Shown here piece after piece: positions 34,643-42,760 of a stretch of 64,000 nucleotides of DNA; the stretch's first letter is position 1, and the number at the start of each line of letters is the position of its first letter. Position numbers and translations under genes: made by a program. The DNA comes from Ruminococcus gauvreauii (GTDB lineage Bacteria; Bacillota; Clostridia; Lachnospirales; Lachnospiraceae). The stretch covers positions 3,720,001 to 3,784,000 of the forward strand of contig NZ_CP102290.1 in assembly GCF_025151995.1 (NCBI RefSeq), given 5' to 3'. Below the pieces are notes generated by a model. That model was given only the letters and a program-made list of their open reading frames with translations, made no database searches and was not told the origin of the DNA.

Positions 34643-35197
34643 ATGAATGTTTGGCATGATATGAAACCGGAAAGAATCAGGCCTGAGAAATTCTCTGTCT
34701 ATGTCACGATACCAAAGGGGAGTAATAAGAAATATGAGTTTGATATCCAGACGGGACTGCTGCAGCTTGTGAAGATTCTGTATACGGCTGCGTGTTACCC
34801 GGTGAACTGCGGTATAATCCCGCGGACGATGGGGACAGATCAAAAACCGCTGGAGGTCATGATCCTGTGCCAGGAGATTCTGGATGGAAATACGCTCGTA
34901 GAATGCTGCCCGGTTGGCGTTTTGCAGACATCGATACAGGGAGTACGGACAGAACGGATCCTTGCGATTCCCATTATGGATTCTGCGAATGCCATGGGAG
35001 TTGTGGAGGCAGAAAATCTCTTGAAGACGGTATATGAAGAACTCAAATATTTCTTCGGCATTTACCGCGGGCCGGATGCGGATACGATCGAAGTCCGGGG
35101 AGGGATTGATGCAATGAAGGCAGTTCAGCTGATCGAGACCAGCATGAAGGCATATCACAAAAAGTATAGCGGCAAAATGAACGATCAGAAGGATTGA
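34643..35197 (+). CDS. Family I inorganic pyrophosphatase-like protein, active site degenerate
   Basis: 184 residues clearly built on family I soluble pyrophosphatase: NVWHDMKP, TIPKGSNKKYEFDIQTGLLQL, YPVNCGIIPRT, PVGVLQ and ILAIPIMD align in order. However, of the five metal-binding aspartates (E. coli numbering 65, 67, 70, 97, 102) only the first is kept (in TDQKPLEV); the others align with Lys, Glu, Ile and Thr, Arg43 is Lys and Tyr55 is Cys. Hydrolysis of pyrophosphate is therefore doubtful; a binding, regulatory or structural role is more likely. ATG 34643 follows GAAGGAGG. It has its own terminator and probably its own promoter, and there is no sign of frameshift decay. Confidence 0.85.
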   Translation: MNVWHDMKPERIRPEKFSVYVTIPKGSNKKYEFDIQTGLLQLVKILYTAACYPVNCGIIPRTMGTDQKPLEVMILCQEILDGNTLVECCPVGVLQTSIQGVRTERILAIPIMDSANAMGVVEAENLLKTVYEELKYFFGIYRGPDADTIEVRGGIDAMKAVQLIETSMKAYHKKYSGKMNDQKD

Positions 35198-35210
35198 GAT
35201 TAGAAAGAAA

Positions 35211-35255
35211 AGGGATGCAGCACGGGTTTTGTGAACCGTGCTGCATCCCTTTTTT
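35211..35255. terminator. Bidirectional intrinsic terminator
   Basis: 15-bp perfect stem (35211-35225 with 35236-35250), 10-base loop, then TTTTT; between convergent genes. The minus side also has a pyrimidine-rich tail. Confidence 0.92.
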
Positions 35256-35279
35256 CTGTCCTGCGGCTGCACTGAAGCA

Positions 35280-36650
35280 TCAGGCATTTTTCTTTGCCAC
35301 CGCCTCCGACCGCGCGGCGACAATGCGGGGGAAGAAGCGGAAGAACAGGACGGAAGTCACCAGCGCTGCCGTCAGATCTGCAATGGGCTCGGAGAAAAAG
35401 GTGGCTTCCGGAGAGATCAGGCGGGGCAGCAGCAAAAGCCCTGCCAGAAATATGGTCTTTCGAAAGGCAGAACAAAACAGTGCAAGCCGCACATGTCCCA
35501 GAGCAGTGGTCTCGTCCACCAGCGGATACTGGACTGCAAGGGGAATGATCATAGCGGTAAACATCTTGATATACCGGACCGAGCGCGCCATGACTTCCGG
35601 GTCTTTTGTGAACAGCGTCACATAGAGCGGTGAAGCGGTGTACGTTAATACGGTCATAAGCACGCAGAATGCGACACACAGACCCACGATACAGCGGATG
35701 GCTTTTTTCATGCGCGCCGCATCCCCTGTACCGTAGTTGAAACTGACCACGGGCTGACTGCCCAGCGTGATACCGCCGAGCGGCATCGTGATAAGAAGAA
35801 TATAACTCTGTACGATAGTCGCACAGGTGACCAGGATATCCCCCTCTTCCGGGCCACCGTACCGCTGGAGGACGGTGTTCAGCACGATGAGGAGGACGCT
35901 GTCACTGGCGATGATGAGGAAGGGGGAAAGCCCGAAGGAGACGATCCTGCGCACTGCCAGCCACTGAAAGTCTCCCCATCCCAGCCGTATCGGCATCCTC
36001 CTGCGCAGCAGGGAAAAGAGTACAAAAGCGCAGGACGCCATCTGCGAGATCACGGTGGCAGCAGCGGCGCCCGCCACCCCCATATCGAACACGAAGATAA
36101 AGACCGGATCCAGTGCAATGTTCAGCAGCGCACCCAGCATGACAGTCACCATTCCCAGCCCGGAGAATCCCTGCGCGATCAGAAAACTGTTCATGCCGAC
36201 GGACATAAGAGCGAAGAAGGTGCCTGCTGTATAGATGGTCATGTAGGTATTGGCGTAATCAAAAGTAGCAGGACTTGCACCAAACCACATGAGCAGATGA
36301 TCCTTTGCAAGCAGGAACAGGACGGTCAGCACGGCTGAGAGCACAAGCAGCATGAGAAAGCTGTTGTTGAGAATCCGCTTAGCCTCACGGTTGTCGCCTT
36401 CACCCATGCGCATGGCCATGATGGGGGAGCCTCCCAGCCCTACAAGGGAAGCAAAGGAAGACAATAAAGTTACAATCGGACCACATACCCCGACCCCCGC
36501 AAGCGCCAGGTCTCCTACCCCGGCTCCTATGTACATACGGTCCACGATCGAGTAGAGAACACTTACCAGCTGCGCAAGCATGGTGGGTATTGCCAGCCGC
36601 AGTACAAGACGGAAAACAGGATCGCGTCCTAAATCATTTGTTCGTTTCAT
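35280..36650 (-). CDS. MATE-family multidrug/cation efflux transporter
   Basis: 456 residues with 12 predicted membrane helices in two homologous halves, as in MATE exporters. The N-terminal half reads RLAIPTMLAQLVSVLYSIVDRMYIGAGVGDLALAGVGV, and the second half has GGITLGSQPVVSFNYGTGD, a family landmark. It would export drugs or metabolites in exchange for Na+ or H+. RBS AGGGAGA precedes the ATG. It stands alone; no regulator is adjacent. A 390-base stretch upstream (36651-37040) has no gene and contains the MITE-like element. Confidence 0.93.
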   Translation of the reverse strand: MKRTNDLGRDPVFRLVLRLAIPTMLAQLVSVLYSIVDRMYIGAGVGDLALAGVGVCGPIVTLLSSFASLVGLGGSPIMAMRMGEGDNREAKRILNNSFLMLLVLSAVLTVLFLLAKDHLLMWFGASPATFDYANTYMTIYTAGTFFALMSVGMNSFLIAQGFSGLGMVTVMLGALLNIALDPVFIFVFDMGVAGAAAATVISQMASCAFVLFSLLRRRMPIRLGWGDFQWLAVRRIVSFGLSPFLIIASDSVLLIVLNTVLQRYGGPEEGDILVTCATIVQSYILLITMPLGGITLGSQPVVSFNYGTGDAARMKKAIRCIVGLCVAFCVLMTVLTYTASPLYVTLFTKDPEVMARSVRYIKMFTAMIIPLAVQYPLVDETTALGHVRLALFCSAFRKTIFLAGLLLLPRLISPEATFFSEPIADLTAALVTSVLFFRFFPRIVAARSEAVAKKNA

Positions 36651-36796
36651 ACATTTCTCCCTGTCGGCAAAATGAAACGCCTACCTCCATCTGCAAGGGT
36701 ATGACAGAATGGGAATAAGCGTTACCTGACGTTAAACGAGTGTAGTGTAGCATATCCTGTGTGGGAAGTCAATGTGATTCCCTTTTTCGGCTATTT

Positions 36797-36803
36797 ATGT
36801 TAT
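36797..36803. repeat. Left 7-bp direct repeat (target site) of MITE-like element
   Basis: ATGTTAT, identical to 37003-37009, directly abutting the left end of the inverted-repeat element. Confidence 0.7.
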
Positions 36804-37002
36804 GATGTTGGGGTCAAAAGGTCTTTTGACCCCAACAGATGCCTACGGCTTGCTCCGCACTTCGTGCTCCCGCAATCCTGTAAACATTCGGAATCCGCTG
36901 ATTTACTGTGTAAATCGCTTCTTCCTCATGTTTGGCGGGTCAAAAAGTCAAATGCCTTATCATGCAAGCATGAACGGTATTTGACCTTTTGACCCTGGCA
37001 TC
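36804..37002. mobile_element. 199-bp MITE-like element with terminal inverted repeats
   Basis: Ends match over 20 bases at 17 positions when inverted: GATG-NNN-GGGTCAAAAGGTC at 36804-36823 and its complement at 36983-37002. Exact 7-bp direct repeats flank it. Inside, the left arm forms a perfect palindrome (36807-36836), and the right part forms a long hairpin (36937-36953 with 36979-36995, one mismatch) whose centre contains TCATGC-AA-GCATGA. No transposase or credible gene is inside. This is the structure of a non-autonomous miniature element moved in trans. It lies between the MATE and ABC genes and could also act as a transcript-end or processing signal. Confidence 0.75.
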
Positions 37003-37009
37003 ATGTTAT
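37003..37009. repeat. Right 7-bp direct repeat (target site) of MITE-like element
   Basis: ATGTTAT, identical to the left flank at 36797-36803, directly abutting the right end. Confidence 0.7.
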
Positions 37010-37040
37010 ATTATAACAAAAGTCAAAGGGGAGCAAAACA

Positions 37041-37766
37041 TTGGCAGCAATTTTTCAACTGACGAAATATCATCTGTATGTTTACTTAAAATCCAATAAA
37101 TTCGTGATGCCGCTGGCGGTACTTCTGGCGCTGCTGTATATCATTTATTCCTCAGCTCCGGTGGAGGCGGCGGACAGTTTCTCCGTCTCCTGCATGTTTG
37201 TGTTTCTGGTCATGACCTGGACGGGACTGTCCTGTCACGAACTGAACAGCAGCGAATCGCAGCAGATTCTGACGCTTCGGATCCGGGGAACAGGGAGATA
37301 CTGTCTCAGCTACGGTATCTTTCTGCTCCTGATCAGTGCTTTTGCCGCGGCTGTCAGCATGGTTTTTCCATTACTGCAGAGCCTGTTAAATCCCGGTCTG
37401 TTTACGAGGGCGATCCGGCCGGGAGATGTAGTCTGGGGGTTTCTGCTCATGACTGCGTCAGCCTTTGACGGCAGCGCCATCGGAACGATGTTCTGCCCGC
37501 GGGTTATGAGGGACAGAAAAACAGCGGTCATCCTCACGGCGCTGGCTGCGGCAGTCACCATCGGGAAGACGGTGATTCTGCAGCAGCTCCCAGCTCTGGC
37601 GGCTGTCATGTGGATCTTTCCTCCTGTTGCCGAGAATGCAGCTGCCTTTTCACAGGCAGGGCACTTTTTCATGCCGAACGTTCTGATTTCCCTGATCATC
37701 ATGCTGGCATACGGAGGCGTGATATTCCTGCTGAATGGCTGGCTGCTGAAACGGAGGGGGTTTTAA
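37041..37766 (+). CDS. ABC transporter membrane protein, TTG start
   Basis: 241 residues with about six hydrophobic segments (near 20-38, 45-65, 90-118, 128-150, 165-190 and 212-235). No family signature beyond a general ABC-2-like permease pattern is recognisable. The start is TTG 37041, 7 bases after AAGGGGAG; the protein then begins MAAIFQLTKYHLYVYLKS. Its stop codon abuts the ATG of the ATP-binding gene, so the pair forms one transporter. The substrate is unknown; no substrate-binding protein or regulator accompanies it, which favours an exporter. Confidence 0.8.
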   Translation: MAAIFQLTKYHLYVYLKSNKFVMPLAVLLALLYIIYSSAPVEAADSFSVSCMFVFLVMTWTGLSCHELNSSESQQILTLRIRGTGRYCLSYGIFLLLISAFAAAVSMVFPLLQSLLNPGLFTRAIRPGDVVWGFLLMTASAFDGSAIGTMFCPRVMRDRKTAVILTALAAAVTIGKTVILQQLPALAAVMWIFPPVAENAAAFSQAGHFFMPNVLISLIIMLAYGGVIFLLNGWLLKRRGF

Positions 37767-38588
37767 ATGTCCGATACGATTATCACATTGAAAAATGTCA
37801 CTAAAATATATGAGGGGAAAACCATCCTGCAGAATGTGAACCTCTCTGTGCCGGAGGGGCAGTCACTGACGCTTTGCGGGCATAACGGCAGCGGAAAAAG
37901 CACGCTGCTGAAACTGATGGCAGGGCTGGTGAAACCCACCTCCGGCAGTGTGACTGTCACAAAGAAACCACTGTTTCATTACATACCGGAGCATTTTCCA
38001 AAGACCGATTTAACGGTATGGCAGTACCTTAAGGCAATGGGAAGAATTGACGGTATCGATCAGGACGGCACAGATCAGGCGGCAGGTCAGCTGCTGAAGG
38101 ATTTTTTTATGGAACAGATGAAGGACGTGCCGATGAAACATCTGTCGAAGGGCTCGCTCCAAAAAGTCGGAGTCATCCAGGCGCTTCTGAAAGTTCCGGA
38201 TATTATGCTGCTGGATGAACCGTTGTCCGGACAGGACCGGCCGTCTCAGATGGTTTTTATAGAGAAAATGAATCACCTGAGGGAACAGAAGACTACGCTG
38301 ATCATGTCCTGCCATGAGCCGTTTCTGATGCACAGCCTGTCGGATATCATCTACCAGGTTCAGGACGGAGGTCTTTCGCTGCGGGAGAATCCGGGGGAAT
38401 TTGAGGAATCCAGATATATCCTGGTCTTTGAGGAGAAACCGGATGCTTTGCTGCCGTCAGCGCTTGGCGGGAAAGCAGGAAGGCAAAACGGCAGGCTGAC
38501 TCTTCTGGTATCAGGACAGGAGAGCAATGATGTTATCGGTCAGATGCTGCAGAGTGGTTTTACCCTGCGGGAAATGTATGAGCAATAG
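37767..38588 (+). CDS. ABC transporter ATP-binding protein
   Basis: 273-residue nucleotide-binding subunit. Walker A GHNGSGKST (about 37-45), a diverged signature LSKGS (normally LSGGQ) near 125, Walker B IMLLDEPLSGQD, and the switch histidine in IMSCHE. A C-terminal extension of about 60 residues follows the ATPase core. It starts at the base after the permease stop and powers that transporter from the cytoplasmic side. The next gene, a hydroxyacid dehydrogenase, is only 13 bases downstream, so the transporter and the glycerate genes may share a transcript. Confidence 0.92.
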   Translation: MSDTIITLKNVTKIYEGKTILQNVNLSVPEGQSLTLCGHNGSGKSTLLKLMAGLVKPTSGSVTVTKKPLFHYIPEHFPKTDLTVWQYLKAMGRIDGIDQDGTDQAAGQLLKDFFMEQMKDVPMKHLSKGSLQKVGVIQALLKVPDIMLLDEPLSGQDRPSQMVFIEKMNHLREQKTTLIMSCHEPFLMHSLSDIIYQVQDGGLSLRENPGEFEESRYILVFEEKPDALLPSALGGKAGRQNGRLTLLVSGQESNDVIGQMLQSGFTLREMYEQ

Positions 38589-38601
38589 GAGGGAGCACTG
38601 T

Positions 38602-39561
38602 ATGAGTGAAATCGTGATTTTGGATGGGTATACCATCAATCCGGGAGATTTGTCCTGGGATGTGATCCGGCAGCTGGGAGAATGCACCGTCTATCAGCGG
38701 ACACCGGCAGACCTCGTGCTGGAACGCTGCCGGGATGCCAGAATTGTTCTGACCAGCAAGGCACTGTTTACAGCAGAAATCATCGAGAACCTTCCGAAAC
38801 TCAGCTATATCGGGGTGCTTGCCACCGGTTATAATGTGGTGGATATCGATGCGGCCGGGAAACATGGAATTACCGTGACCAATATCCCGGCGTACAGCAC
38901 ACAATCTGTCGCGCAGATGGTCTTCGCACTGCTCCTGCAGTTGTGCTGTCACGTCAAAGAGCACAGTGACAGTGTGAAAGCGGGCAGCTGGTCCGGCTGT
39001 AAGGATTTCTGCTATTGGAATTATCCGATGATCGAACTGGCGGGAAAGACGATGGGGATCATCGGTTTCGGCATGATCGGACAGCAGACGGCACGTGTGG
39101 CGAATGCACTGGGGATGCGCGTGGCAGCGTTTGGAAGACGGAGGAAGCAGGTTCCGGACATTGAGTTTCAGTGGATGGACTCGCTGGAAGAACTGCTCGG
39201 ATGTTCGGATGTGGTCAGCCTTCACTGCCCACTGTCTGAGGAGACCAAACATATGCTCAACGCGGACACGCTGAAGTCTATGAAGACTTCTGCATTTCTC
39301 ATCAATACGGCAAGAGGTCCGCTGATTGACGAACATGCGCTGGCGGATGCACTGAACAGCGGCCGGATTGCGGGGGCGGCTCTGGACGTGCTCAGCACAG
39401 AGCCGCCTGAGGCGGACAACCCGCTGTTTCAGTCAAAGAACTGTATCATCACACCGCATATCGCATGGGCCACGAGGGAGGCGAGGGCGCGGCTGATCGA
39501 TACCGCCGGCCGGAACCTGAGAGCATTTCTTGAGGGAACGCCGGTGAATACGGTCCGGTAG
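38602..39561 (+). CDS. D-2-hydroxyacid dehydrogenase, probable glycerate dehydrogenase
   Basis: 319 residues of the D-isomer 2-hydroxyacid dehydrogenase family. NAD(P)-binding motif IGFGMIGQQTARVANALGM (about 155-175); catalytic Arg in NTARGPLIDE, Glu in STEPPEADNPL and His in TPHIAWATREA are all in place. It probably interconverts hydroxypyruvate and D-glycerate, because a sugar-diacid-type regulator and a glycerate 2-kinase follow on the same strand. ATG 38602 follows AGGAGGGAGC; an upstream in-frame extension to 38527 would overlap the ABC gene without reason. Confidence 0.88.
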   Translation: MSEIVILDGYTINPGDLSWDVIRQLGECTVYQRTPADLVLERCRDARIVLTSKALFTAEIIENLPKLSYIGVLATGYNVVDIDAAGKHGITVTNIPAYSTQSVAQMVFALLLQLCCHVKEHSDSVKAGSWSGCKDFCYWNYPMIELAGKTMGIIGFGMIGQQTARVANALGMRVAAFGRRRKQVPDIEFQWMDSLEELLGCSDVVSLHCPLSEETKHMLNADTLKSMKTSAFLINTARGPLIDEHALADALNSGRIAGAALDVLSTEPPEADNPLFQSKNCIITPHIAWATREARARLIDTAGRNLRAFLEGTPVNTVR

Positions 39562-39576
39562 TTCGGAGGAGGAGTT

Positions 39577-40731
39577 ATGCTTTTATCGAGACAGAATGCA
39601 CAGAGGATCGTGCAGGAACTGAATGATGTCATCGGCCACAAGATCAATATGATGGATGATGCAGGAATCATTGTTGCGAGCAGTGACCCTGAACGCATCG
39701 GTGAGTATCATGAGGGCGCGGGACTGATCCTGAAGCAGGGACTTGGGGAACTGATCGTACACAGGGATGGTGAGTATGAGGGGTGCAGGGAAGGGGTGAA
39801 TTATCCGCTTGCGGTTTGGGAGCAGACCATCGGTGTGATCGGAATCACAGGTCCTTATCAGGAGGCGGTAAAGTACGGACAGATCATACAGCGCATCACG
39901 GGAATTCTGCTGCGGGAGATGCTGGTAAAAGAGCAGAAGCTGCTGGATGAAACGATCCGAAACCGGTATGTTGAAGAATGGATGAAACGGGAGGATACCC
40001 TGATCAACCAGGAATTCGTAGAGCGGGGCAGGGCGATGCGGATCGATATCACACTGCCGAGGCGTGTTGTGGCGTTTGCCGTACGTCAGGAGGGGAACGG
40101 AATCTTCACCATTGACGGTATGGAGACCGCAGAGAGGACGCTGCGGCAGATCAGACAGAGCGTAAAAGAACGGGAACCCGACAGCGTTTATCTGCAGTCA
40201 TCTTCCAGGCTGGTCTGCGCGGTACCGGAGCGTAGCGATGAGCAGATGAGACGGTTTGCCCTGCAGATCAAAGAGAGTGTGTCAAAAGACGGGATGCTCC
40301 GCATCGCAGCCGGAATCGACGATGGCTGTTATCCGTATACGCAGATCGGGACGGCAGAACAGAAGGCGTCCAAAGCACTTCAGGCATGTCTTGGGAACGG
40401 GAAGAGGGACATCTGTTTTTACCATGATCTTGGTCTGGAAATTTTTCTGAATGAGATTTCCGATCTGTCAAAAGCAGAATATGTGAGACGGATATTTAAG
40501 GATTATCGAAAAGAAGAGATTTCGGAGGCGGTCGGTCTGCTGGATGTATTTTATGATTGCCAGGGTTCGCTTGCCAGGACATCGGAGCGCATGCACATGC
40601 ATAAGAACACACTCCAGTATAAACTGCTGAAAATCCGTGACCGCACCGGTTATGACCCGCGTTCCCTGCAGGATTCCGCCATGTTTTATATTGCCGCCTG
40701 TTTTCACCGGGAAATCCGGAAAATCTTATAG
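39577..40731 (+). CDS. CdaR-like transcriptional regulator (sugar diacid recognition)
   Basis: 384 residues. N-terminal putative sugar-diacid recognition domain (about 1-135; LSRQNAQRIVQELNDVIGHKINMMDDAGIIVASSDPERIG), a middle GGDEF-like or PucR-type linker region (about 165-300), and a C-terminal PucR-type HTH (about 320-380; YDCQGSLARTSERMHMHKNTLQYKLLKIRDRTG). E. coli CdaR activates glucarate/galactarate/glycerate genes; here it lies between the dehydrogenase and the kinase of D-glycerate, so a glycerate-responsive activator is likely. RBS GGAGGAGG, 16 bases from the preceding gene. Confidence 0.9.
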   Translation: MLLSRQNAQRIVQELNDVIGHKINMMDDAGIIVASSDPERIGEYHEGAGLILKQGLGELIVHRDGEYEGCREGVNYPLAVWEQTIGVIGITGPYQEAVKYGQIIQRITGILLREMLVKEQKLLDETIRNRYVEEWMKREDTLINQEFVERGRAMRIDITLPRRVVAFAVRQEGNGIFTIDGMETAERTLRQIRQSVKEREPDSVYLQSSSRLVCAVPERSDEQMRRFALQIKESVSKDGMLRIAAGIDDGCYPYTQIGTAEQKASKALQACLGNGKRDICFYHDLGLEIFLNEISDLSKAEYVRRIFKDYRKEEISEAVGLLDVFYDCQGSLARTSERMHMHKNTLQYKLLKIRDRTGYDPRSLQDSAMFYIAACFHREIRKIL

Positions 40732-40886
40732 TGCAGATCTCCATGCCTTTCGGATACAGATTCCGGGAGGCTTTTTGGTACACAGAATAAAAAGTCAGCT
40801 TTTATATTGGCATTTATAATATAGTAATGATCGGCAGATTTCCGGTAAAATGAAAGAAAACAGAAAGAAATGCGGGGTGACGGGTA

Positions 40887-42029
40887 ATGAAGGTAGTGAT
40901 CGCGATCGATTCCCTGAAAGGAAGCTTGTCTTCGGCTGATGCGGGCCGGGCGATTGCAGCGGGAATTCAAAAAGCGGCCGAAGCAAAAGTCGAGGTTGTG
41001 CCGATGGCGGACGGGGGAGAAGGAACAGCGGAGGCACTGGTGGATGGAATGGGCGGTCAGTGGGTGGAAATCCCTGTGACAGGACCGCTTGGGAAGACGG
41101 TTAAGGCGAGATACGGTTTTATAAGAGAAAAAAGGCAGGCTGTGATCGAGATGGCGTCTGCGGCGGGTATCACGCTGGTTGGGGAAGACGAGCGGGATAT
41201 TATGAAAGCGGGTACCTCCGGCGTCGGAGAGCTGATCCGGGATGCCATTCACAGAGGATGCAGGGATTTTCTGATCGGTATCGGAGGCAGCGCGACGAAT
41301 GACTGCGGCACGGGTATGCTGTGCGCGCTGGGCGCCGAGTTTCTGGACAGGGAGGGAAACCGCATCGGAAAGAAGGGGGAAGACTGCGGGCAGATATCCG
41401 CCATTCGCCTGGACCGTATGATGCCGGAACTGAAAGAATGCAGGTTTCGCATCGCGTGTGATGTGACGAATCCGCTGTACGGCGAACATGGAGCCTCCTG
41501 CGTGTTCGGTCCGCAAAAAGGCGGATCTGAAGAACAGGTGCGCCTGATGGAGCGCATGCACCGGCAGTTCGCGGATCTGGCCAAAAGGACCATTGGAAAA
41601 GATGCAGCCCATTGTCCGGGGGCGGGAGCGGCCGGGGGCCTCGGTTTTGCATTTCTCGCCTTTCTGGATGCAAGTCTGGAACCGGGCATCGATCTGGTGA
41701 TGAAGGCGGTCGGACTGGAGGCGTGTGTGAGGGACGCCGATTTTGTGATCACGGGCGAGGGATGTCTCGATGCACAGACAGTGATGGGAAAGGTCCCTGC
41801 AGGGGTCGCAAAGCTTGCCAAAAGATACGGAGCTGTCGTGATTGCCGTGGCAGGCAGCGTGAATGAGGAGGCATTCCTGTGCAACCAGGCGGGCATCGAC
41901 GCCTTTTTCCCGATTCTGCCTGGAGCGATGCGGCTGGAGGATGCCATGCGTCCCGATGAGACCGCCAGGAATCTGAGCAGGACCGCCGAGCAGATTTTCC
42001 GGCTGATTACCGCTGTCAGGAGGAGCTGA
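40887..42029 (+). CDS. Glycerate 2-kinase (GlxK/GarK family)
   Basis: 380 residues of the GckA type 1 family. Diagnostic N-terminus KVVIAIDSLKGSLSSADAGRAIAAGI, then VPMADGGEGTAEALV, GIGGSATNDCGTGMLCALG, CDVTNPLYG.HGA and FVITGEGCLDAQTVMGKVPAGVA, all conserved. It phosphorylates D-glycerate to 2-phosphoglycerate, feeding lower glycolysis. Together with the upstream dehydrogenase and CdaR-like regulator it forms a compact glycerate or hydroxypyruvate module. The 155 bases before it hold A+T-rich sequence with TATAAT-like strings but no clear -35. Confidence 0.94.
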   Translation: MKVVIAIDSLKGSLSSADAGRAIAAGIQKAAEAKVEVVPMADGGEGTAEALVDGMGGQWVEIPVTGPLGKTVKARYGFIREKRQAVIEMASAAGITLVGEDERDIMKAGTSGVGELIRDAIHRGCRDFLIGIGGSATNDCGTGMLCALGAEFLDREGNRIGKKGEDCGQISAIRLDRMMPELKECRFRIACDVTNPLYGEHGASCVFGPQKGGSEEQVRLMERMHRQFADLAKRTIGKDAAHCPGAGAAGGLGFAFLAFLDASLEPGIDLVMKAVGLEACVRDADFVITGEGCLDAQTVMGKVPAGVAKLAKRYGAVVIAVAGSVNEEAFLCNQAGIDAFFPILPGAMRLEDAMRPDETARNLSRTAEQIFRLITAVRRS

Positions 42030-42150
42030 TGCTCTGAGCATTTTACGCGAGCCGGAAATAAGAACGATAATACGAAATTATGTCACGAAAAAAGAGATAA
42101 TGTCTTAAGACGGGCTTTGAATTATTTTCGTACAATTACTGTGTAAAATG

Positions 42151-42179
42151 TTGACAAAAATGTGCAAGAAGGGTATATT
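42151..42179 (+). promoter_or_regulatory. Strong promoter of the type IV pilus operon
   Basis: Perfect -35 TTGACA (42151-42156), 17-base spacer, -10 TATATT (42174-42179). It is the best housekeeping promoter seen in the window and would give a leader of about 116 bases before the pilin ATG. Confidence 0.8.
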
Positions 42180-42185
42180 GGATAC

Positions 42186-42301
42186 TAAGAAAGACAGGAT
42201 CTTTCGGTAGGGATTCGATACGCTGATCGACCGTACGGTGCAGGAACTGATGCGTGGGATTCAGGAAGAAAACGGTCCTGAAAATAGGAGGATAAGGTTT
42301 T
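42186..42301 (+). promoter_or_regulatory. Leader of the pilin gene
   Basis: About 116 bases between the predicted start and the pilin, ending in AGGAGG at 42286-42291. It contains the 10-bp palindrome ACCGTACGGT and some weak pairing between its ends. c-di-GMP riboswitches control pilin genes in some Clostridia, but I do not see the conserved class I blocks, so none is claimed. Confidence 0.35.
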
Positions 42302-42739
42302 ATGTTTAAAAAACTGAGAGAAAAAAGCAAGAACAAAAAGGGCTTTACCCTGGTGGAGCTGATTGTTGTTATCGTGATCATCCTGGTTCTGGCAGCAGTT
42401 ATGGTACCGAGTGTGTTGAGGTATGTAAACAGGGCGCATGAGGCAAATTGTAAGGCAGATGCTGCGACGATTTTGGTTCAGTTGCAGGCGGAGGTGGCAG
42501 ATGCGTATTTAGTAGACTCAGCAGCTCCTACTCTTCCAACGGCTGCTATCAATGGTGTCCCATGTAATAATACAACACCACAGCCAGGTAGCTATACAGC
42601 AGTGGGTACAGCAGAATATACTTATGTTACTAATGCTGATGGTGATATTACAGCATTTGCATACAGAAATCCAAGAAATTTTGTTAACTGGACTACTACT
42701 GGCTGGTTAGACGTGGATGAAGCACCGGCAGGACCGTAA
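42302..42739 (+). CDS. pilA: Major type IV pilin (prepilin)
   Basis: 145-residue prepilin. A basic leader ends KNKKG and is followed by the class III signal FTLVELIVVIVIILVLAAVMVPSVLRYVNRA: cleavage after Gly18, Phe at +1, Glu at +5, and a hydrophobic assembly helix. The mature protein of about 127 residues ends in a Thr/Asn/Ala-rich globular domain (with Cys34 in the helix region and Cys93). First gene of the pilus operon behind the strong promoter, with a terminator-like hairpin after it, so it is most likely the major subunit. The 3' half is visibly richer in A+T than neighbouring genes, as often seen for surface-variable pilin domains. Confidence 0.92.
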   Translation: MFKKLREKSKNKKGFTLVELIVVIVIILVLAAVMVPSVLRYVNRAHEANCKADAATILVQLQAEVADAYLVDSAAPTLPTAAINGVPCNNTTPQPGSYTAVGTAEYTYVTNADGDITAFAYRNPRNFVNWTTTGWLDVDEAPAGP

Positions 42740-42760
42740 ATAATATGAAATACCGGAAGG

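Noticed and set aside
35280..35679. Open frames overlapping the MATE gene and the terminator
   Set aside because: Shadow frames; the MATE reading on the minus strand carries all conserved motifs.
36759..36992. A 77-codon open frame across the MITE-like element
   Set aside because: It lies mostly inside the inverted-repeat element, has no ribosome site or family similarity, and its composition follows the repeats.
40704..42041. A 445-codon open frame antisense to glycerate kinase
   Set aside because: It is the exact shadow of a well-conserved gene; its His/Arg/Ser-rich translation has no domain pattern.
42028..42044. Small hairpin ATGCT-CTG-AGCAT followed by TTTT after glycerate kinase
   Set aside because: Only 5 pairs, too weak to call a terminator.
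42186..42301. c-di-GMP riboswitch in front of the pilin
   Set aside because: Expected from some Clostridia, but the conserved class I sequence blocks are not present; a covariance search would be needed to exclude other classes.
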